NCBI RefSeq assembly: GCF_001908375.1
Contig: NZ_CP017241.1
Span: 1-60,000, forward strand
DNA length: 60,000 nucleotides
Origin: Rhizobium etli 8C-3
GTDB taxonomy: Bacteria > Pseudomonadota > Alphaproteobacteria > Rhizobiales > Rhizobiaceae
Reading direction: 5' to 3'
The translations under genes and the position numbers were made by a program. The notes under the pieces were generated by a model. That model saw only the letters and a list, made by a program, of their open reading frames with translations, was not told the origin of the DNA and did not search any database. Below, in pieces: positions 38,471 through 48,600 of the stretch (position 1 is its first letter; every line of letters starts with the position of its first letter).

Positions 38471-40081
38471 ATGGAGACGTTCGGAATTCACAACCCGGCG
38501 ATAGCGCTGGCGACGATTGGTTTGGGACGGGCAAAGAGCGTCCGCTATAACCTCACCGCCGCCTCCCTTTATGAAGAAGCGATTCGCCGCGGTGAAGCCG
38601 AACTGACGGCTGAAGGCGCCCTTCGTGCATTGACTGGACAACATACCGGCCGATCGCCGCGCGACAAATTCGTCGTTCGCGACGCCAATACCGACGGCGA
38701 AATCTGGTGGGACAACAACAAGCCGATGTCGCCGGAGCATTTTGGCTTGCTGCATCAAGACATGCTGGCCCATGCCGCCGGCAAGGAGCTTTTCGCCCAG
38801 GACCTGATCGGCGGCGCCGACAAGAACTACTCTTTGCCGACGCGTGTGGTGACGGAATTTGCCTGGCACTCGCTTTTCATCCGCAATCTCCTGATCCGTC
38901 CGGAGCTTTCTGCCCTTGCATCCTTCGTGCCGAAACTGACGATCATCGATCTGCCGAGCTTCAAGGCCGATCCGCAGCGTCACGGCTGCCGCAGCGAGAC
39001 CGTAATTGCATGCGACCTCGCAAACGGGCTCGTGCTGATCGGCGGCACATCCTATGCTGGCGAGATGAAGAAATCCGTCTTCACGGTACTCAACTACCTG
39101 CTGCCGGCAAAGGGTGTCATGCCGATGCATTGCTCGGCGAACGTCGGCCCGGATGGTGATGCCGCGGTTTTCTTCGGCCTCTCCGGCACCGGCAAGACGA
39201 CGCTGTCGGCTGACCCGTCGCGCACCCTGATCGGAGACGACGAGCATGGCTGGGGCGAAAACGGCATCTTCAACTTCGAAGGCGGCTGCTATGCCAAGAC
39301 GATCCGCCTTTCGGCGGATGCGGAGCCGGAAATCTACGCGACAACGCAGCGTTTCGGCACGGTGCTGGAAAACGTCGTGCTCAACGAATTGCGCCAGCCC
39401 GATTTCGACGATGGCTCATTGACGGAAAACACGCGCTGCGCCTATCCGCTCAATTTCATTCCCAATGCCTCCAAGACGGGCCTTGCCGCTCATCCGAAGA
39501 CGATTATCATGCTGACGGCCGATGCGTTCGGCGTTATGCCGCCGATCGCGCGTCTGACGCCGGATCAGGCTATGTATCACTTCCTTTCCGGCTACACCGC
39601 AAAGGTCGCGGGCACGGAAAAGGGAGTGACGGAACCGGAAGCGACATTCTCGACCTGCTTCGGTGCACCGTTCATGCCGCGTCATCCGGCCGAATACGGC
39701 AACTTGCTGAAAGAACTCATTCATCGCCACGGTGTTGAATGCTGGCTTGTCAATACCGGTTGGACGGGTGGTGCCTATGGCACTGGCAAGCGAATGCCGA
39801 TCAAGGCCACGCGTGCTTTGCTGTCGGCAGCGCTCTCCGGCGAGCTCGCCAAGGCAGATTTCCGCATTGATCCGAATTTCGGTTTCGCGGTGCCGGTTAC
39901 CGTCGCTGGCGTCGAAACCAGTATTCTCGATCCGCGCTCTACGTGGGCCAACGGTGGAGCCTATGATATTCAGGCAGAAAAGCTCGTCTCCATGTTCATT
40001 TCGAACTTCGCGAAGTTTGAGGCCCATGTGGACGGCGGCGTGCGCGATGCGGCACCCGGCATCAGGGCTGCGGCCGAATAG
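38471..40081 (+). CDS. pckA: Phosphoenolpyruvate carboxykinase (ATP)
   Basis: A 536-residue PEPCK that turns oxaloacetate, ATP into PEP, CO2 and ADP, the entry to gluconeogenesis on organic acids. The kinase P-loop GLSGTGKTT is at residues 236-244, with the metal-binding segment [13 protein letters not shown] right after and the TGWTGG(A)YGTGKRM motif near 430. Divergent to chvI, as in other Rhizobiaceae. A parS site and a terminator follow. Confidence 0.97.
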   Translation: METFGIHNPAIALATIGLGRAKSVRYNLTAASLYEEAIRRGEAELTAEGALRALTGQHTGRSPRDKFVVRDANTDGEIWWDNNKPMSPEHFGLLHQDMLAHAAGKELFAQDLIGGADKNYSLPTRVVTEFAWHSLFIRNLLIRPELSALASFVPKLTIIDLPSFKADPQRHGCRSETVIACDLANGLVLIGGTSYAGEMKKSVFTVLNYLLPAKGVMPMHCSANVGPDGDAAVFFGLSGTGKTTLSADPSRTLIGDDEHGWGENGIFNFEGGCYAKTIRLSADAEPEIYATTQRFGTVLENVVLNELRQPDFDDGSLTENTRCAYPLNFIPNASKTGLAAHPKTIIMLTADAFGVMPPIARLTPDQAMYHFLSGYTAKVAGTEKGVTEPEATFSTCFGAPFMPRHPAEYGNLLKELIHRHGVECWLVNTGWTGGAYGTGKRMPIKATRALLSAALSGELAKADFRIDPNFGFAVPVTVAGVETSILDPRSTWANGGAYDIQAEKLVSMFISNFAKFEAHVDGGVRDAAPGIRAAAE

Positions 40082-40096
40082 CCTCTAAAAGATTGA

Positions 40097-40112
40097 TGAT
40101 TCACGTGAAACC
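40097..40112. other. parS centromere site (14/16)
   Basis: TGATTCACGTGAAACC differs from TGTTTCACGTGAAACA at two positions. It shares 17 bases, GATGATTCACGTGAAAC, with the parS site in aroE. It is in the intergenic space after pckA, just before the terminator stem, about 38 kb from the first site. Confidence 0.72.
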
Positions 40113-40134
40113 CGGCCCATTGCGCCGGGTTTTT
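40111..40134 (+). terminator. pckA terminator
   Basis: CCCGGC and GCCGGG form a 6-bp stem with a 7-base loop, followed by TTTTT. It starts 29 bases after pckA and its left arm touches the end of the parS site, so ParB could bear on termination. Confidence 0.75.
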
Positions 40135-40174
40135 GCGTGTTTTAAATTTCCCCCGGATATGAGATAGAAGCCGC

Positions 40175-40609
40175 ATGGCCAGCGACGCGCTCTATATCAA
40201 CGACGGGATCACCATCGCTGGATGGGAATTGACGGAACAATTCGTTCTGGCTGGCGGTCCCGGCGGTCAGAATGTCAACAAGGTTTCGACCGCCGTCCAG
40301 CTGTTCTTCAATATCGCGAATTCACCTTCGCTTCCCGATCGCGTCAAGACCAATGCCATGAAGCTCGCTGGCAAACGCATGTCGAAAGAGGGCGTGCTGA
40401 TGATCGAGGCAAGCCGATTTCGCAGCCAGGATCGCAACCGCGAGGATGCGCGAGAACGCCTCAAGGAGCTGATTCTTGAGGCTGCAAAGCCTCCACCGCC
40501 GCCGCGCAAGAAGACGAGACCGACCAAAGGCTCGATCGAGCGCCGTCTGAAGGAAAAATCCGGTCGCTCCGAAGTGAAGAAGATGCGCGGCCGTCCCGGT
40601 GGAGAATGA
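40175..40609 (+). CDS. arfB: Peptidyl-tRNA hydrolase ArfB (YaeJ/ICT1)
   Basis: A 144-residue release-factor-like protein that frees stalled ribosomes without a stop codon. The catalytic GGQ is at residues 30-32 (AGGPGGQNVNKV), with no codon-recognition domain. The tail from residue 105 is a Pro/Lys/Arg-rich basic stretch, which in ArfB threads into the empty mRNA channel. It is separated by one base from alkB. Confidence 0.92.
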   Translation: MASDALYINDGITIAGWELTEQFVLAGGPGGQNVNKVSTAVQLFFNIANSPSLPDRVKTNAMKLAGKRMSKEGVLMIEASRFRSQDRNREDARERLKELILEAAKPPPPPRKKTRPTKGSIERRLKEKSGRSEVKKMRGRPGGE

Positions 40610-40610
40610 G

Positions 40611-41222
40611 ATGCCGGAGCTTGCGAACGGCGTTCGTCACTTTTCTGAGTATCTGGGCCGCGCCCAGCAGGAAGCGCTCGTCGAAATGGCTCGCTCCATT
40701 GTCGCTGAAGCTTCGCTTTTCGTGCCAGTGATGCCGAAGACGGGCAAACCCATGTCTGTCCGGATGACCAATTGCGGTCCACTGGGCTGGGTCACCGACA
40801 AGGAGCGCGGCTACCGCTATCAATCGACGCATCCCGTCACCGGCAGGCCATGGCCGGCAATGCCCGACGTCCTGCTCCACATATGGAATGATGTGTCACA
40901 CTTTGAAAAACCGCCGCAGGCTTGCCTGATCAATTTCTATTCAGACGACGCGAGAATGGGTCTGCATCAAGACCGGGACGAACAGGATTTGAAGGCGCCG
41001 GTGGTCTCGATTTCCCTTGGCAACAGTTGTCTTTTCCGCATCGGCGGGCTTTCCCGCACAGACCGCACGCAGTCCGTCAAACTTGCCAGTGGCGATATCG
41101 TGGTGCTTGGGGGCGAAGGGCGTCTATGCTTTCACGGCGTCGACCGCATCTATCCGGCGACTTCGACGCTGCTCAAGAATGGCGGCCGGATCAATCTGAC
41201 GTTAAGGCGTGTAGGCCCGTGA
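40611..41222 (+). CDS. alkB: Alpha-ketoglutarate-dependent dioxygenase AlkB
   Basis: A 203-residue Fe(II)/2-oxoglutarate oxygenase that directly reverses alkyl damage such as 1-methyladenine and 3-methylcytosine. Iron ligands are H119 and D121 (LHQDRDE) and H175 (CFHGVDR); R193-INLTLR-199 binds 2-oxoglutarate and substrate. The ATG at 40611 is preferred over a GTG at 40599 because it has GGTGGAG at the right distance. It follows arfB with one spacer base and is convergent with coaA, six bases away. Confidence 0.93.
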   Translation: MPELANGVRHFSEYLGRAQQEALVEMARSIVAEASLFVPVMPKTGKPMSVRMTNCGPLGWVTDKERGYRYQSTHPVTGRPWPAMPDVLLHIWNDVSHFEKPPQACLINFYSDDARMGLHQDRDEQDLKAPVVSISLGNSCLFRIGGLSRTDRTQSVKLASGDIVVLGGEGRLCFHGVDRIYPATSTLLKNGGRINLTLRRVGP

Positions 41223-41228
41223 ATCCGG

Positions 41229-42224
41229 CTAAAGCTTCCTCAGGGCGACCTGCTCGATGAGGTGGTTTTCGCCCTTACGCAGGATCAGATCAGCCCTTGG
41301 GCGGGTCGGCAGGATGTTCTGCCGGAGATTCTTCAGGTTGATGTTGGCCCAGAGCCCTTCGGCGATCGAAAGCGCTTCGTTCTCGCTGATGGAGGCGTAT
41401 CGATGGAAATAGGAATTCGGATCGCGGAAGGCGGTTTCGCGCAGTCGCATGAAGCGTGTGACATACCAGTTGTGGATCAGTTCTTCTTCGGCATCGATGT
41501 AGATCGAGAAATCGAAGAAGTCGGACACCATAGGCACGATCTTGCCGTCGGCCGGAAGGTCGCGCGACTGCAGAACGTTGATGCCTTCGAAGACCAGGAT
41601 GTCTGGCCGGTCGATGATCGTGTATTCGTTCGCAACGACGTCGTAGACCAGATGAGAATAGACAGGCGCCTTCACATTTGGCTGTCCGGCCTTGATCGCG
41701 GACAGAAATTTCAAGATGGCGCCTGTGTCGTAGCTTTCCGGAAAACCCTTGCGCTGCATCAGGTTCTCGCGCTCGAGGACTGCGTTTTGATGGAGAAACC
41801 CGTCGGTGGTGATCAGGTCGACCTTCGGGCTCGACGGCCAGCGCCGCAAAAGTTCCTTCAGGATACGCGCGGTCGTTGATTTGCCGACGGCGACGGAGCC
41901 GGCGATGCCGATGACGAACGGCGTTTTCGTCACGTCGGACAAGCTCAGGAACCGGTTGCGCTGCTCAAAGAGCAACTGCGATGATTCGACATGCGAGGAG
42001 AGCAGGCGCGACAGCGAGAGGTAGATGCGCCGGACTTCGTCGAGATCGACCGGATCGCCCATCGAGCGCAGCCTCGCGACCTCCTCGGCCGTCAGCGTGA
42101 GCGGGGTGTCGGCGCGGAACTTCGCCCATTCCTCGGAAGAAAAGAAATTGTAGGGCGAATAGGAATTCGCCTGGAAGTGATCGAGGGTTTCTGGGGCCCC
42201 GAGAATTTGCGTCGCGATGCTCAT
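41229..42224 (-). CDS. coaA: Pantothenate kinase, type I
   Basis: A 331-residue prokaryotic type I pantothenate kinase, the feedback-controlled first step from pantothenate to CoA. Walker A GSVAVGKS is at residues 109-116, and the [10 protein letters not shown] segment and [11 protein letters not shown] strand are typical. It sits at the end of the histidine cluster with a 4-base overlap to hisE, a linkage common in Rhizobiales. No terminator is visible before the convergent alkB. Confidence 0.95.
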   Translation of the reverse strand: MSIATQILGAPETLDHFQANSYSPYNFFSSEEWAKFRADTPLTLTAEEVARLRSMGDPVDLDEVRRIYLSLSRLLSSHVESSQLLFEQRNRFLSLSDVTKTPFVIGIAGSVAVGKSTTARILKELLRRWPSSPKVDLITTDGFLHQNAVLERENLMQRKGFPESYDTGAILKFLSAIKAGQPNVKAPVYSHLVYDVVANEYTIIDRPDILVFEGINVLQSRDLPADGKIVPMVSDFFDFSIYIDAEEELIHNWYVTRFMRLRETAFRDPNSYFHRYASISENEALSIAEGLWANINLKNLRQNILPTRPRADLILRKGENHLIEQVALRKL

Positions 42225-42544
42225 GAACTCTGCCGGCTGGCCTTTTCCTTGATGCCGGATTGAGCCGTACGCCGCTCAAGCTCCGCCATCACATCCTGCA
42301 ACGGAATGCCTGCTATCTTCAATACGACCAAAAGGTGATAGAGGAGGTCGGCCGCCTCGTAGGTAAGATTGGGGCGATCGGCCGCGACGGCGGCCATGAC
42401 GGCTTCAATGGCTTCTTCGCCAAGCTTTTTTGCCGCCTTCTGCTGCCCGGCGGCAACAAGCCGTGCCGTCCAGGAACCATCCGGGGAGGCCTTCGACCGC
42501 TCGTCGACGATCTTTTCGAGATCGGAAAGGGAAAATCCGGTCAT
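42221..42544 (-). CDS. hisE: Phosphoribosyl-ATP pyrophosphatase
   Basis: A 107-residue MazG-fold enzyme of histidine synthesis, hydrolysing PR-ATP to PR-AMP and pyrophosphate. The [11 protein letters not shown] helix carries the metal-binding acids and [14 protein letters not shown] completes the site. Stand-alone HisE, not fused to HisI. 14 bases after hisF, overlapping coaA by 4. Confidence 0.94.
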   Translation of the reverse strand: MTGFSLSDLEKIVDERSKASPDGSWTARLVAAGQQKAAKKLGEEAIEAVMAAVAADRPNLTYEAADLLYHLLVVLKIAGIPLQDVMAELERRTAQSGIKEKASRQSS

Positions 42545-42558
42545 ACTGTCGCTTTCAA

Positions 42559-43347
42559 TCAGTCGAGGCGCATCGCGATGCCATGCGAAGACATATAGTG
42601 CTTCGCTTCGCCGACGGAATAGGTGCCGAAATGGAAGATGGAGGCAGCAAGCACGGCATTTGCATGCCCGTCCTTCACACCCGCGACCAGATCGTCGAGA
42701 TCGCCGACGCCTCCCGATGCGATGACGGGGACACGCACGCTATCGGCGATTGCCCTGGTGAGCTCAAGATCGTAGCCGGCTTTCGTACCGTCCCGATCCA
42801 TCGAGGTGACAAGCAGTTCGCCAGCGCCGCGGGCAACCATCTTCCGTGCAAATTCCACGGCGTCGATGCCGGTCGCGTTGCGGCCGCCGTGCGTATAGAT
42901 TTCCCAGGCACTCAGGTTGTCCTGGCCAACAGCCTGCGTGCGCCGCCGTTTGGCGTCGATCGAAACGACGATGCATTGGTCGCCGAACTTGTCGGCAGCT
43001 TCAGCGACGAAGTCCGGATTGTTCACGGCCGCCGAATTGATCGAAACCTTGTCGGCGCCGCAGAGCAGCAGCTTGCGGATATCGCCGATGCTGCGCACGC
43101 CACCGCCGACAGTCAGCGGCATGAAGCACTGTTCGGCCGTGCGGGAAACGACATCGAATATCGTCTCGCGATTGTCCGATGAGGCCGTGATGTCAAGGAA
43201 GCAGAGCTCGTCTGCGCCGGCAGCATCGTAAGCTTTCGCAGCCTCGACCGGATCTCCGGCATCGATCAGGTTGACGAAGTTGACGCCCTTGACGACACGA
43301 CCGTCTTTGACGTCGAGGCAGGGGATGACGCGGGCTTTCAGGGTCAT
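42559..43347 (-). CDS. hisF: Imidazole glycerol phosphate synthase cyclase HisF
   Basis: A 262-residue (beta/alpha)8 subunit that joins ammonia from HisH to PRFAR, giving IGP and AICAR. Catalytic aspartates are D11 (IPCLDVKDG) and a second in VVSIDAKRR (about residue 130). It overlaps hisA by 4 bases. Confidence 0.96.
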   Translation of the reverse strand: MTLKARVIPCLDVKDGRVVKGVNFVNLIDAGDPVEAAKAYDAAGADELCFLDITASSDNRETIFDVVSRTAEQCFMPLTVGGGVRSIGDIRKLLLCGADKVSINSAAVNNPDFVAEAADKFGDQCIVVSIDAKRRRTQAVGQDNLSAWEIYTHGGRNATGIDAVEFARKMVARGAGELLVTSMDRDGTKAGYDLELTRAIADSVRVPVIASGGVGDLDDLVAGVKDGHANAVLAASIFHFGTYSVGEAKHYMSSHGIAMRLD

Positions 43348-44093
43348 TGTGTGTCTTCCTTTTCCCGCGCCGCCTTGATCAGCGCCAAGGCTTCCTGAGG
43401 ATCAATTCGTCCATCATACAGCGCACGACCGGAGATGGCACCTTCCAGCTTGCGAGCGTCGGGCTGAAGCATGCGCTTCACATCCTCGATCGAAGCGAGC
43501 CCGCCCGAGGCGATCACCGGGATCGAAACGGCATCGGCAAGCTCCAGTGTCGAGGCCCAGTTGATGCCGGTCAGGATCCCATCACGATCGATGTCGGTGT
43601 AGATGATTGCCGCGACGCCGGCACCTTCGAATTTTCGGGCGAGTTCGACGACGCCAAGCTCGGAGGCTTCTGCCCAGCCCTCCACGGCCACCTTGCCGCC
43701 CTTTGCATCGATGCCGACGGCGACGCAGCCTGGAAACTGCTTGCAGGCTTCGACGACCAGCGCCGGGTCGCGGACGGCAACCGTACCGAGGATCACGCGT
43801 GTCAGGCCGCGGGAGAGCCAGTTTTCGATATGCGACAGCGTACGGATGCCGCCGCCGAGCTGCACCGGGTTCTTCGTTGCCTTGAGGATCGTGTCGACGG
43901 CCGCGCCGTTGACGCTTTCGCCGGCAAAGGCGCCGTTGAGGTCAACAACGTGCAGCCATTCAAAGCCCTGTTCCTCGAAGGTCCTCGCCTGTGCTGCGGG
44001 GTCGGGGTTGTAGACCGTTGCCTGCTCCATATCGCCGAGCTTGAGGCGAACGCATTGGCCGTCCTTCAGGTCGATGGCGGGAAATAGGATCAT
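43344..44093 (-). CDS. hisA: Phosphoribosylformimino-AICAR isomerase HisA
   Basis: A 249-residue (beta/alpha)8 isomerase acting on ProFAR in histidine synthesis. The catalytic D8 is in [10 protein letters not shown] and the second aspartate lies in VGIDAKGGK (about 129); the TDIDRDG loop is present. It follows hisH after 30 bases and overlaps hisF by 4. Confidence 0.96.
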   Translation of the reverse strand: MILFPAIDLKDGQCVRLKLGDMEQATVYNPDPAAQARTFEEQGFEWLHVVDLNGAFAGESVNGAAVDTILKATKNPVQLGGGIRTLSHIENWLSRGLTRVILGTVAVRDPALVVEACKQFPGCVAVGIDAKGGKVAVEGWAEASELGVVELARKFEGAGVAAIIYTDIDRDGILTGINWASTLELADAVSIPVIASGGLASIEDVKRMLQPDARKLEGAISGRALYDGRIDPQEALALIKAAREKEDTQ

Positions 44094-44123
44094 TTTTGTT
44101 CAGTCCTTGCGGTCTGCGCGAGC

Positions 44124-44774
44124 CTAAGGCATCCAGCGCAGGAAATTGGTGATCAGGGCGAGACCGAGCTTCTGGCTCTTTTCCGGATGGAATTGCGCAC
44201 CCGCCATGTTGTCGCGTCCAACGAAGGCCGTCATCGGTCCGCCATAGTCCGTCGTCGCGATGACATCGCCGGCGTTCTTGGCAGCCAGATGGTAGGAATG
44301 CACGAAATAGGCATGCAGGCCATCGGGCCCTGTCGGAATGCCTTCGAAGAGGGGATGCGGGTGGTGAAGGTCGAGCGTGTTCCAGCCGATTTGCGGAATC
44401 TTGAGGCCGGGATCGCCCGGTGTCATTTCAACGACGTCGCCGGGTATCCAGCCGAGACCTTCCGTCACCGTTTTTTCAAGGCCGCGCGACGACATCAGCT
44501 GCATACCGACGCAGATACCAAGGAACGGCCTTGCCTTCCTTTCAACGGCTTCGATCAACGCCTGGGTCATGCCGGCCACGGCATCGAGCCCGTGGCGGCA
44601 ATCGGCATAGGCACCGACGCCTGGCAGAACGACGCGGTCGGCCGACGCGACATTCTCGGCCTTGTCCGTCAGGTCGATTTCCGCATCGATGCCTGCCTCG
44701 CGTGCGGCGCGTTCGAAGGCCTTCGTTGCCGAGCGCAGGTTGCCCGAGCCGTAATCGATAATTGCGACGCGCAT
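44124..44774 (-). CDS. hisH: Imidazole glycerol phosphate synthase amidotransferase HisH
   Basis: A 216-residue class I glutaminase that supplies ammonia to HisF. The nucleophile is C88 in FLGICVGMQ, with H and E of the triad near the C-terminus (AQFHPEKSQ). It shares one base (TGATG) with the DUF2628 gene upstream and is followed by hisA. Confidence 0.96.
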   Translation of the reverse strand: MRVAIIDYGSGNLRSATKAFERAAREAGIDAEIDLTDKAENVASADRVVLPGVGAYADCRHGLDAVAGMTQALIEAVERKARPFLGICVGMQLMSSRGLEKTVTEGLGWIPGDVVEMTPGDPGLKIPQIGWNTLDLHHPHPLFEGIPTGPDGLHAYFVHSYHLAAKNAGDVIATTDYGGPMTAFVGRDNMAGAQFHPEKSQKLGLALITNFLRWMP

Positions 44775-45259
44775 CAGCGTCCTCCGTTAAATCCAAAGAG
44801 ACCAAGCGAAGTCGTATTGCCATGGCGGCCGGGAGATTGCGGATGTCTCTCCCACTCCGGCGCCGGCATGCGCCCGCCATCGGCATTGGTCTCGATATTC
44901 GAGAAATAGACCTCCTCGGCTGTCGCGAGCGAATCCGCCGTAATCACGGCCGCCTCGTTCCAGCCTTTGGAAGCGAGATTTCGGATTCGCAGGTTCTGGC
45001 CCTCGAGGCCGACTAGGATGCAAATGCCGAGCGTGATCGCAAATCCTGCCGGCCAGAGTCCGGGCCGGTCCATCAAGACGCCGCCGAGCCCCTGAAGCAG
45101 GAATGCCGCAATTGCATGGAGCCAGAGCCGGTGTGCAAGAAGCCATAGCCAGGGAAAGAGAAAGCCGAGCAGCGTGAAGCCGTCGCGGATGACACGCGTC
45201 TTCTCGTGGGTGACATCCGTTCCGCCCGGAGCCGTCAGAACCAGATAGCTGGAAGTCAT
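44774..45259 (-). CDS. DUF2628 membrane protein in the his operon
   Basis: A 161-residue protein matching the DUF2628 family. It has hydrophobic segments at about residues 32-46 and 48-92 (roughly three helices with short turns), then a soluble tail that ends in a Gly/Asn-rich region. It stands between hisB and hisH, with TGATG coupling to hisH. Function unknown; conserved linkage with histidine genes in Rhizobiales suggests cotranscription rather than an enzymatic step. The ATG at 45259 is my start; one at 45268 is close. Confidence 0.82.
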   Translation of the reverse strand: MTSSYLVLTAPGGTDVTHEKTRVIRDGFTLLGFLFPWLWLLAHRLWLHAIAAFLLQGLGGVLMDRPGLWPAGFAITLGICILVGLEGQNLRIRNLASKGWNEAAVITADSLATAEEVYFSNIETNADGGRMPAPEWERHPQSPGRHGNTTSLGLFGFNGGR

Positions 45260-45283
45260 ATCGTTCAAGCTCCCTGAAGGGGC

Positions 45284-45892
45284 TCAGGCGAGCGTGCCCT
45301 TCGTCGAGGGAACACGGCCCGCCTGTCTTGGATCGATCTCTGTCGCCTTGCGCAGAGCGCGGGCAACGGCCTTGAAGCAGGTCTCTGCAATATGGTGATT
45401 GTTGGCACCATAATGATTCATGACATGCAAGGTGATGCCGGCGTTCTGTGCAAGTGCCTGGAAGAATTCGCGCACAAGTTCGGTGTCGAAGGAACCGATC
45501 TTCGGCGCGCTGAAGGCGACGTTCCAGACAAGGAACGGCCGGCCGGAAAGATCGACGGCGGCTTTCGTCATTGTCTCGTCCATGGCAAGGTCGATCGAAG
45601 CATAGCGGGTGATGCCGCGGCGGTCGCCAAGTGCTTTTGCAATCGCCTGGCCTATCGCAATCCCGGTATCTTCAACGGTGTGGTGATCGTCGACATGCAG
45701 GTCGCCCTTCGTCTCGATCTCCATATCGATCAGGGAATGTCGCGAAAGCTGATCGAGCATGTGGTCGAAGAAGCCGATGCCCGTCGAGATCTTGGCATTG
45801 CCGCTACCATCAAGATTGACCGAAACGGAAACCGAAGTCTCGTTCGTCTTGCGCGAAACATTGCCCATGCGGCTTGCTGCAGTCTCGGCCAT
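45284..45892 (-). CDS. hisB: Imidazoleglycerol-phosphate dehydratase HisB
   Basis: A 202-residue dehydratase of the stand-alone type. The manganese-binding [12 protein letters not shown] and [13 protein letters not shown] regions and the second histidine motif ([12 protein letters not shown]) are intact. It removes water from IGP in the histidine pathway. The N-terminus [19 protein letters not shown] fits rhizobial HisB, which supports the start at 45892. It begins the hisB-DUF2628-hisHAFE-coaA run and is divergent from hslV over 176 bases. Confidence 0.96.
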   Translation of the reverse strand: MAETAASRMGNVSRKTNETSVSVSVNLDGSGNAKISTGIGFFDHMLDQLSRHSLIDMEIETKGDLHVDDHHTVEDTGIAIGQAIAKALGDRRGITRYASIDLAMDETMTKAAVDLSGRPFLVWNVAFSAPKIGSFDTELVREFFQALAQNAGITLHVMNHYGANNHHIAETCFKAVARALRKATEIDPRQAGRVPSTKGTLA

Positions 45893-46068
45893 ATGGCTGC
45901 TCCATCAGGAATGACGGCCGTTCCTTATCAGGCGTTCCGTAAAATATCCAGAAGCGCACCGCCAGAAAACCGGCCCATTTGCAATCGGCATCGGCCAACT
46001 TACATAGGGCTCACAGGGCCGGAGAGCGGCTCGGCGTAACGCCCGCAGATCCGGGCAAGGATGATTTG

Positions 46069-46596
46069 ATGACAACGATTATTACAATTCGAAAGGGCGG
46101 CAAGGTGGTGATTGCCGGTGACGGCCAGGTCAGCCTCGGTCAGACCGTCATGAAAGGCAATGCACGCAAGGTGCGCCGTATTGGCAAGGGTGAGGTCATC
46201 GCCGGCTTCGCTGGTGCGACCGCGGACGCATTTACGCTGCTCGAGCGTCTGGAAAAGAAACTCGAACAGTATCCCGGCCAGTTGATGCGCGCAGCCGTCG
46301 AGCTCGCCAAGGACTGGCGCACGGACAAATATCTTCGCAACCTCGAGGCCATGATGCTGGTGGCTGACAAGTCGATAACACTGGCTGTCACCGGCAACGG
46401 TGATGTTCTGGAACCGGAGCATGGCGTCACGGCGATCGGATCTGGCGGCAACTACGCACTGGCGGCGGCGCGTGCTCTGATGGATACGGACAAGTCTGCC
46501 GAGGAGATCGCCCGCCGCGCGCTGGATATCGCAGCCGATATCTGCGTCTATACGAACCACAACATGGTGGTGGAAACACTGGATGCTGAAAACTAA
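46069..46596 (+). CDS. hslV: ATP-dependent protease peptidase subunit HslV
   Basis: A 175-residue HslV, the proteasome-like peptidase of the HslUV (ClpQY) complex. The Met is removed to expose the nucleophile T2 ([14 protein letters not shown]). The next motif [16 protein letters not shown] is the family signature. An in-frame upstream ATG at 45979 would put 30 residues before the catalytic threonine, so I reject it. It overlaps the acetyltransferase gene by 14 bases. Confidence 0.95.
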   Translation: MTTIITIRKGGKVVIAGDGQVSLGQTVMKGNARKVRRIGKGEVIAGFAGATADAFTLLERLEKKLEQYPGQLMRAAVELAKDWRTDKYLRNLEAMMLVADKSITLAVTGNGDVLEPEHGVTAIGSGGNYALAAARALMDTDKSAEEIARRALDIAADICVYTNHNMVVETLDAEN

Positions 46597-47107
46597 TCCT
46601 GCCTCGCGATACCGGTTCCGCGACGTCTGCCGTGAGGATCTTCCTCTTCTGGCGCAATGGCTTGCCGAGCCGCATGTCGCCAGATGGTGGGGCGAACCTT
46701 CCGCCGAGCTTGGTTCGATCGAAGAGGCAATGACGAGCAAAGAAACCCGACCAATGATCGTGGAACTCGACGGAAAGCCGATCGGTTATCTGCAAAGTTA
46801 CGATCCCCATCTTGAGGAGGGCCATCCCTATCAGGATCAACCCAAGGGTACGCTCGGCATCGACATCTCGATCGGTATCCCGGAACTGACGGACAAGGGC
46901 CATGGTGCTGCGATCATCCGCCAGTTTACCTCCGAGCTCTTTGCAGAGGGCGCCAAGCGCATCGTGATCGATCCGGATCCTGAAAATCTTCAGGCGATCA
47001 GGGCATACGAGAAGGCGGGCTTCCGCTACGTCGATACTAGGACTTCCATTTACGGTCCGGCCCATTTCATGGCGCTGGACGCACCCGGAGAAACGGATTT
47101 ACCATGA
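46583..47107 (+). CDS. GNAT acetyltransferase, aminoglycoside 6'-type
   Basis: A 174-residue GNAT-fold protein. The N-terminal [20 protein letters not shown] and WWGEP motifs, the acetyl-CoA loop [12 protein letters not shown] and the [20 protein letters not shown] end are those of the AAC(6')-like group. Substrate unknown; a role in resistance would need testing. It is nested between hslV and hslU with overlaps of 14 and 4 bases, so it is translated with the protease genes. Confidence 0.88.
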   Translation: MLKTNPASRYRFRDVCREDLPLLAQWLAEPHVARWWGEPSAELGSIEEAMTSKETRPMIVELDGKPIGYLQSYDPHLEEGHPYQDQPKGTLGIDISIGIPELTDKGHGAAIIRQFTSELFAEGAKRIVIDPDPENLQAIRAYEKAGFRYVDTRTSIYGPAHFMALDAPGETDLP

Positions 47108-48411
47108 CCACCTTTTCCCCCCGCGAGATCGTTTCCGAACTCGACCGTTACATCATCGGTCAGCATGAGGCCAAGCGCGCCGTGGCGATTGCGCTGCGCA
47201 ACCGCTGGCGCCGCCAGCAGCTCGATCCGAGCCTGCGTGATGAGGTGATGCCCAAGAATATCCTGATGATCGGTCCGACCGGCGTTGGCAAAACGGAGAT
47301 TTCCCGCCGTCTTGCCAAGCTTGCCGGTGCGCCTTTCATCAAGGTCGAGGCGACCAAGTTCACTGAGGTCGGTTATGTCGGCCGCGATGTCGAACAAATC
47401 ATCCGCGACCTCGTCGAAATCGGCATCGGCCTTGCGCGCGACAAGAAGCGCGCCGAGGTTGAGTCCAAGGCTCATATGAGCGCCGAGGAGCGCGTCCTTG
47501 ATGCCCTTGTCGGTGCAACCGCCTCTCCTGCCACCCGTGACAGTTTTCGCAAGAAGTTGCGCAACGGTGAACTCGACGACAAGGAAATCGACATCGAGGT
47601 TGCCGATACCGGCGCGGGCATGGGCGGTTTTGAAATTCCCGGCATGCCCGGTGCCAACATCGGTGTTCTCAACATCTCGGAAATGTTCGGCAAGGCGCTG
47701 GGCGGACGCACCAAGAAGGTCCGCACCACGGTAAAGGCCTCCTACACCGATCTCATCCGCGACGAGTCCGACAAGCTGATCGACAATGAAATCATCCAGC
47801 GCGAAGCCGTGCGCGCGGTCGAAAATGATGGCATCGTCTTCCTCGACGAGATCGACAAGATCGCGGCACGTGACGGCGGCATGGGGGCTGGTGTGTCGCG
47901 CGAGGGCGTGCAGCGCGATCTGCTGCCGCTTGTTGAAGGAACGACCGTCTCCACGAAGTATGGACCGGTGAAGACCGACCATGTTCTCTTCATCGCCTCG
48001 GGTGCTTTCCATGTCTCGAAACCTTCCGATCTTCTGCCGGAATTGCAGGGCCGCCTGCCGATCCGTGTCGAACTTCGCCCGCTGACCAAGGAAGATTTCC
48101 GCCGAATCCTGACCGAAACCGAGGCCAGCCTGATCCGGCAGTATCGCGCCCTCATGGACACGGAGAACCTGAACCTGGAATTCACCGACGATGCGATCGA
48201 TGCCTTGGCCGATGTCGCAGTCCATCTGAACTCTTCGGTCGAAAACATCGGCGCTCGCCGGCTGCAGACGGTGATGGAACGTGTGCTGGACGATATTTCC
48301 TTCAACGCACCGGATCGCGGTGGTTCGGCGGTAAAGATCGACTCGGCCTATGTGCGTGAGCACGTCGGAGATCTGGCACAGAACACGGATCTGTCGCGCT
48401 TCATCCTGTGA
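47104..48411 (+). CDS. hslU: ATP-dependent protease ATPase subunit HslU
   Basis: A 435-residue AAA+ unfoldase that feeds substrates to HslV. Walker A GPTGVGKT is at residues 57-64, Walker B in [11 protein letters not shown], and the C-terminus ends DLSRFIL, the tail that inserts into HslV. The I-domain is present between about residues 110 and 240. It starts 4 bases inside the acetyltransferase gene. Confidence 0.96.
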   Translation: MTTFSPREIVSELDRYIIGQHEAKRAVAIALRNRWRRQQLDPSLRDEVMPKNILMIGPTGVGKTEISRRLAKLAGAPFIKVEATKFTEVGYVGRDVEQIIRDLVEIGIGLARDKKRAEVESKAHMSAEERVLDALVGATASPATRDSFRKKLRNGELDDKEIDIEVADTGAGMGGFEIPGMPGANIGVLNISEMFGKALGGRTKKVRTTVKASYTDLIRDESDKLIDNEIIQREAVRAVENDGIVFLDEIDKIAARDGGMGAGVSREGVQRDLLPLVEGTTVSTKYGPVKTDHVLFIASGAFHVSKPSDLLPELQGRLPIRVELRPLTKEDFRRILTETEASLIRQYRALMDTENLNLEFTDDAIDALADVAVHLNSSVENIGARRLQTVMERVLDDISFNAPDRGGSAVKIDSAYVREHVGDLAQNTDLSRFIL

Positions 48412-48476
48412 TATTGCCGCACCGGCTGCAACCTTTACAGGTCCTGCAGCTGATTTCGACAGTCTGAACTCTCGAC

Positions 48477-48514
48477 AGCGGGCCCTTTACTTCCTAGTGA
48501 AGGCCCGCTTGTTT
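48477..48514 (+). terminator. hslU terminator
   Basis: AGCGGGCCCTTTAC and GTGAAGGCCCGCT form a stem of about 13 pairs, with a G-T wobble, around TTCCTA. It is followed by TGTTT, a T-poor tail, 66 bases after the hslU stop. Confidence 0.75.
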
Positions 48515-48600
48515 GTGAACGCGGCTTTATTCGGCCAAGATTCTGGTCCAGTCAGCGCGCTTCACCATGAGACGATTATAACCAGACGGAATAGCTGATC

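Noticed and set aside
47050..48363. 437-residue minus-strand frame opposite hslU
   Set aside because: HslU is fully supported on the plus strand; this is a shadow.
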